From a virus: a stretch of DNA of 22,806 nucleotides. The notes below the pieces were generated by a model. It saw nothing but the letters and a program-made list of their open reading frames with translations. It ran no database searches and had not been told where the DNA came from. Location of the stretch: IMG/VR virus record IMGVR_UViG_3300030329_001830, positions 1-22,806 of that record. The stretch is one strand, 5' to 3'. Numbering within the stretch: the stretch's first letter is position 1; each line of letters opens with the position of its first letter. Of the stretch, positions 22,591 to 22,806 are shown piece by piece. A program made the position numbers and the translations under genes.

Positions 22591-22674
22591 TTAATAACCA
22601 CTACGCTTTTTGGTTTTCTTTTTAGTTTGTGTCTTTTTTTTCTTAGACGATTTGCCGTATGTTCCTTTAGGCAT
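22591..22674 (-). CDS. 27-aa Lys-rich peptide
   Basis: The ATG at 22674 has AGGAG about 10 bases upstream. The product is MPKGTYGKSSKKKKTQTKK followed by a further basic run and RSGY, about half Lys/Arg with no acidic residue. Small Lys-rich ORFs of this kind recur between head genes of marine phages and may condense DNA. Chance is also possible at this length, but spacing and ribosome binding site support it. Confidence 0.5.
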   Translation of the reverse strand: MPKGTYGKSSKKKKTQTKKKTKKRSGY

Positions 22675-22693
22675 AATTATAATCTCCTATTTG

Positions 22694-22806
22694 TTATTTA
22701 CCAACTTTCTTCATTGCTAATTTATGAGAGTCAGTAAATGTTTTACCTTTTTTCATTAAAGAAACCATTTCTTTTAAATGCTTACCAGTATGATGCTTAG
22801 AATGTC
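22694..22806 (-). CDS. Partial gene at right edge, His/Lys-rich C-terminus
   Basis: The frame enters from the right edge and ends at TAA 22696-22694. The visible end is HSKHHTGKHLKEMVSLMKK and then GKTFTDSHKLAMKKVGK. It is basic, with four His near the edge and a helix. The start is outside the window, so length and function are unknown. An internal ATG could start a shorter protein, but the open frame to the edge suggests a longer one. Confidence 0.55.
   Translation of the reverse strand, partial: HSKHHTGKHLKEMVSLMKKGKTFTDSHKLAMKKVGK

Noticed and set aside
1-22806. tRNA genes, CRISPR arrays, insertion sequences, integrase or att sites
   Set aside because: No cloverleaf-like arms, regularly spaced repeats, transposase or integrase motifs were noticed on either strand.

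Overview
The window reads as part of the genome of an AT-rich tailed bacteriophage, most likely a podovirus-type phage of a Gram-negative host. The grounds are a DnaB-like replicative helicase, a PD-(D/E)XK-type nuclease, a gp12/gp10-like tail nozzle protein, Gly/Ala-rich virion proteins, a T5-type M15 endolysin among small membrane proteins, a possible lipopeptide, and dense packing with 1-, 4- and 8-base gene overlaps. I see no tRNA, rRNA, CRISPR array, integrase or insertion sequence. An aquatic host is only a guess from protein style.

Layout. Two gene blocks converge. Positions 1-3063 are on the + strand: the end of a primase/helicase-like ATPase, a nuclease and several small genes, with hairpin-rich spacers at 1187-1255 and 1811-1927. 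They meet a compact bidirectional terminator at 3053-3078 whose TTAA loop supplies both converging stop codons. Positions 3060-22806 are on the - strand, read right to left: small genes and a HeH-domain protein; a putative lysis cluster (21502-19859) with a very cationic 37-residue peptide, an embedded lipopeptide ORF, two TM-plus-coiled-coil proteins, a 48-residue TM protein and the endolysin; then tail/virion genes (909, 224, 353, 178, 209 and 226 aa); then one 2758-residue gene filling about 36% of the window; then three small genes, a strong terminator/attenuator (4227-4285), a 32-residue basic protein and a zinc-ribbon metallophosphoesterase.

Most notable content. The 2758-residue protein looks at first like an anonymous virion protein, but it carries an R-x-P ... 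GG-x-D-x-D-x-D block (residues 1117-1160) preceded by an SSAAK-x-K-G-G block (804-811). This order and spacing resemble the two double-psi beta-barrel halves of the single-chain RNA polymerases of crAss-like phages, the YonO family and eukaryotic RNA-dependent RNA polymerases. Its first ~45 residues are shared with the 226-residue protein encoded just upstream, which suggests a common virion-docking module. My working model is a phage that packages a giant, possibly injected, RNA polymerase and transcribes its own early genes. This is inferred from motifs and needs a structural comparison.
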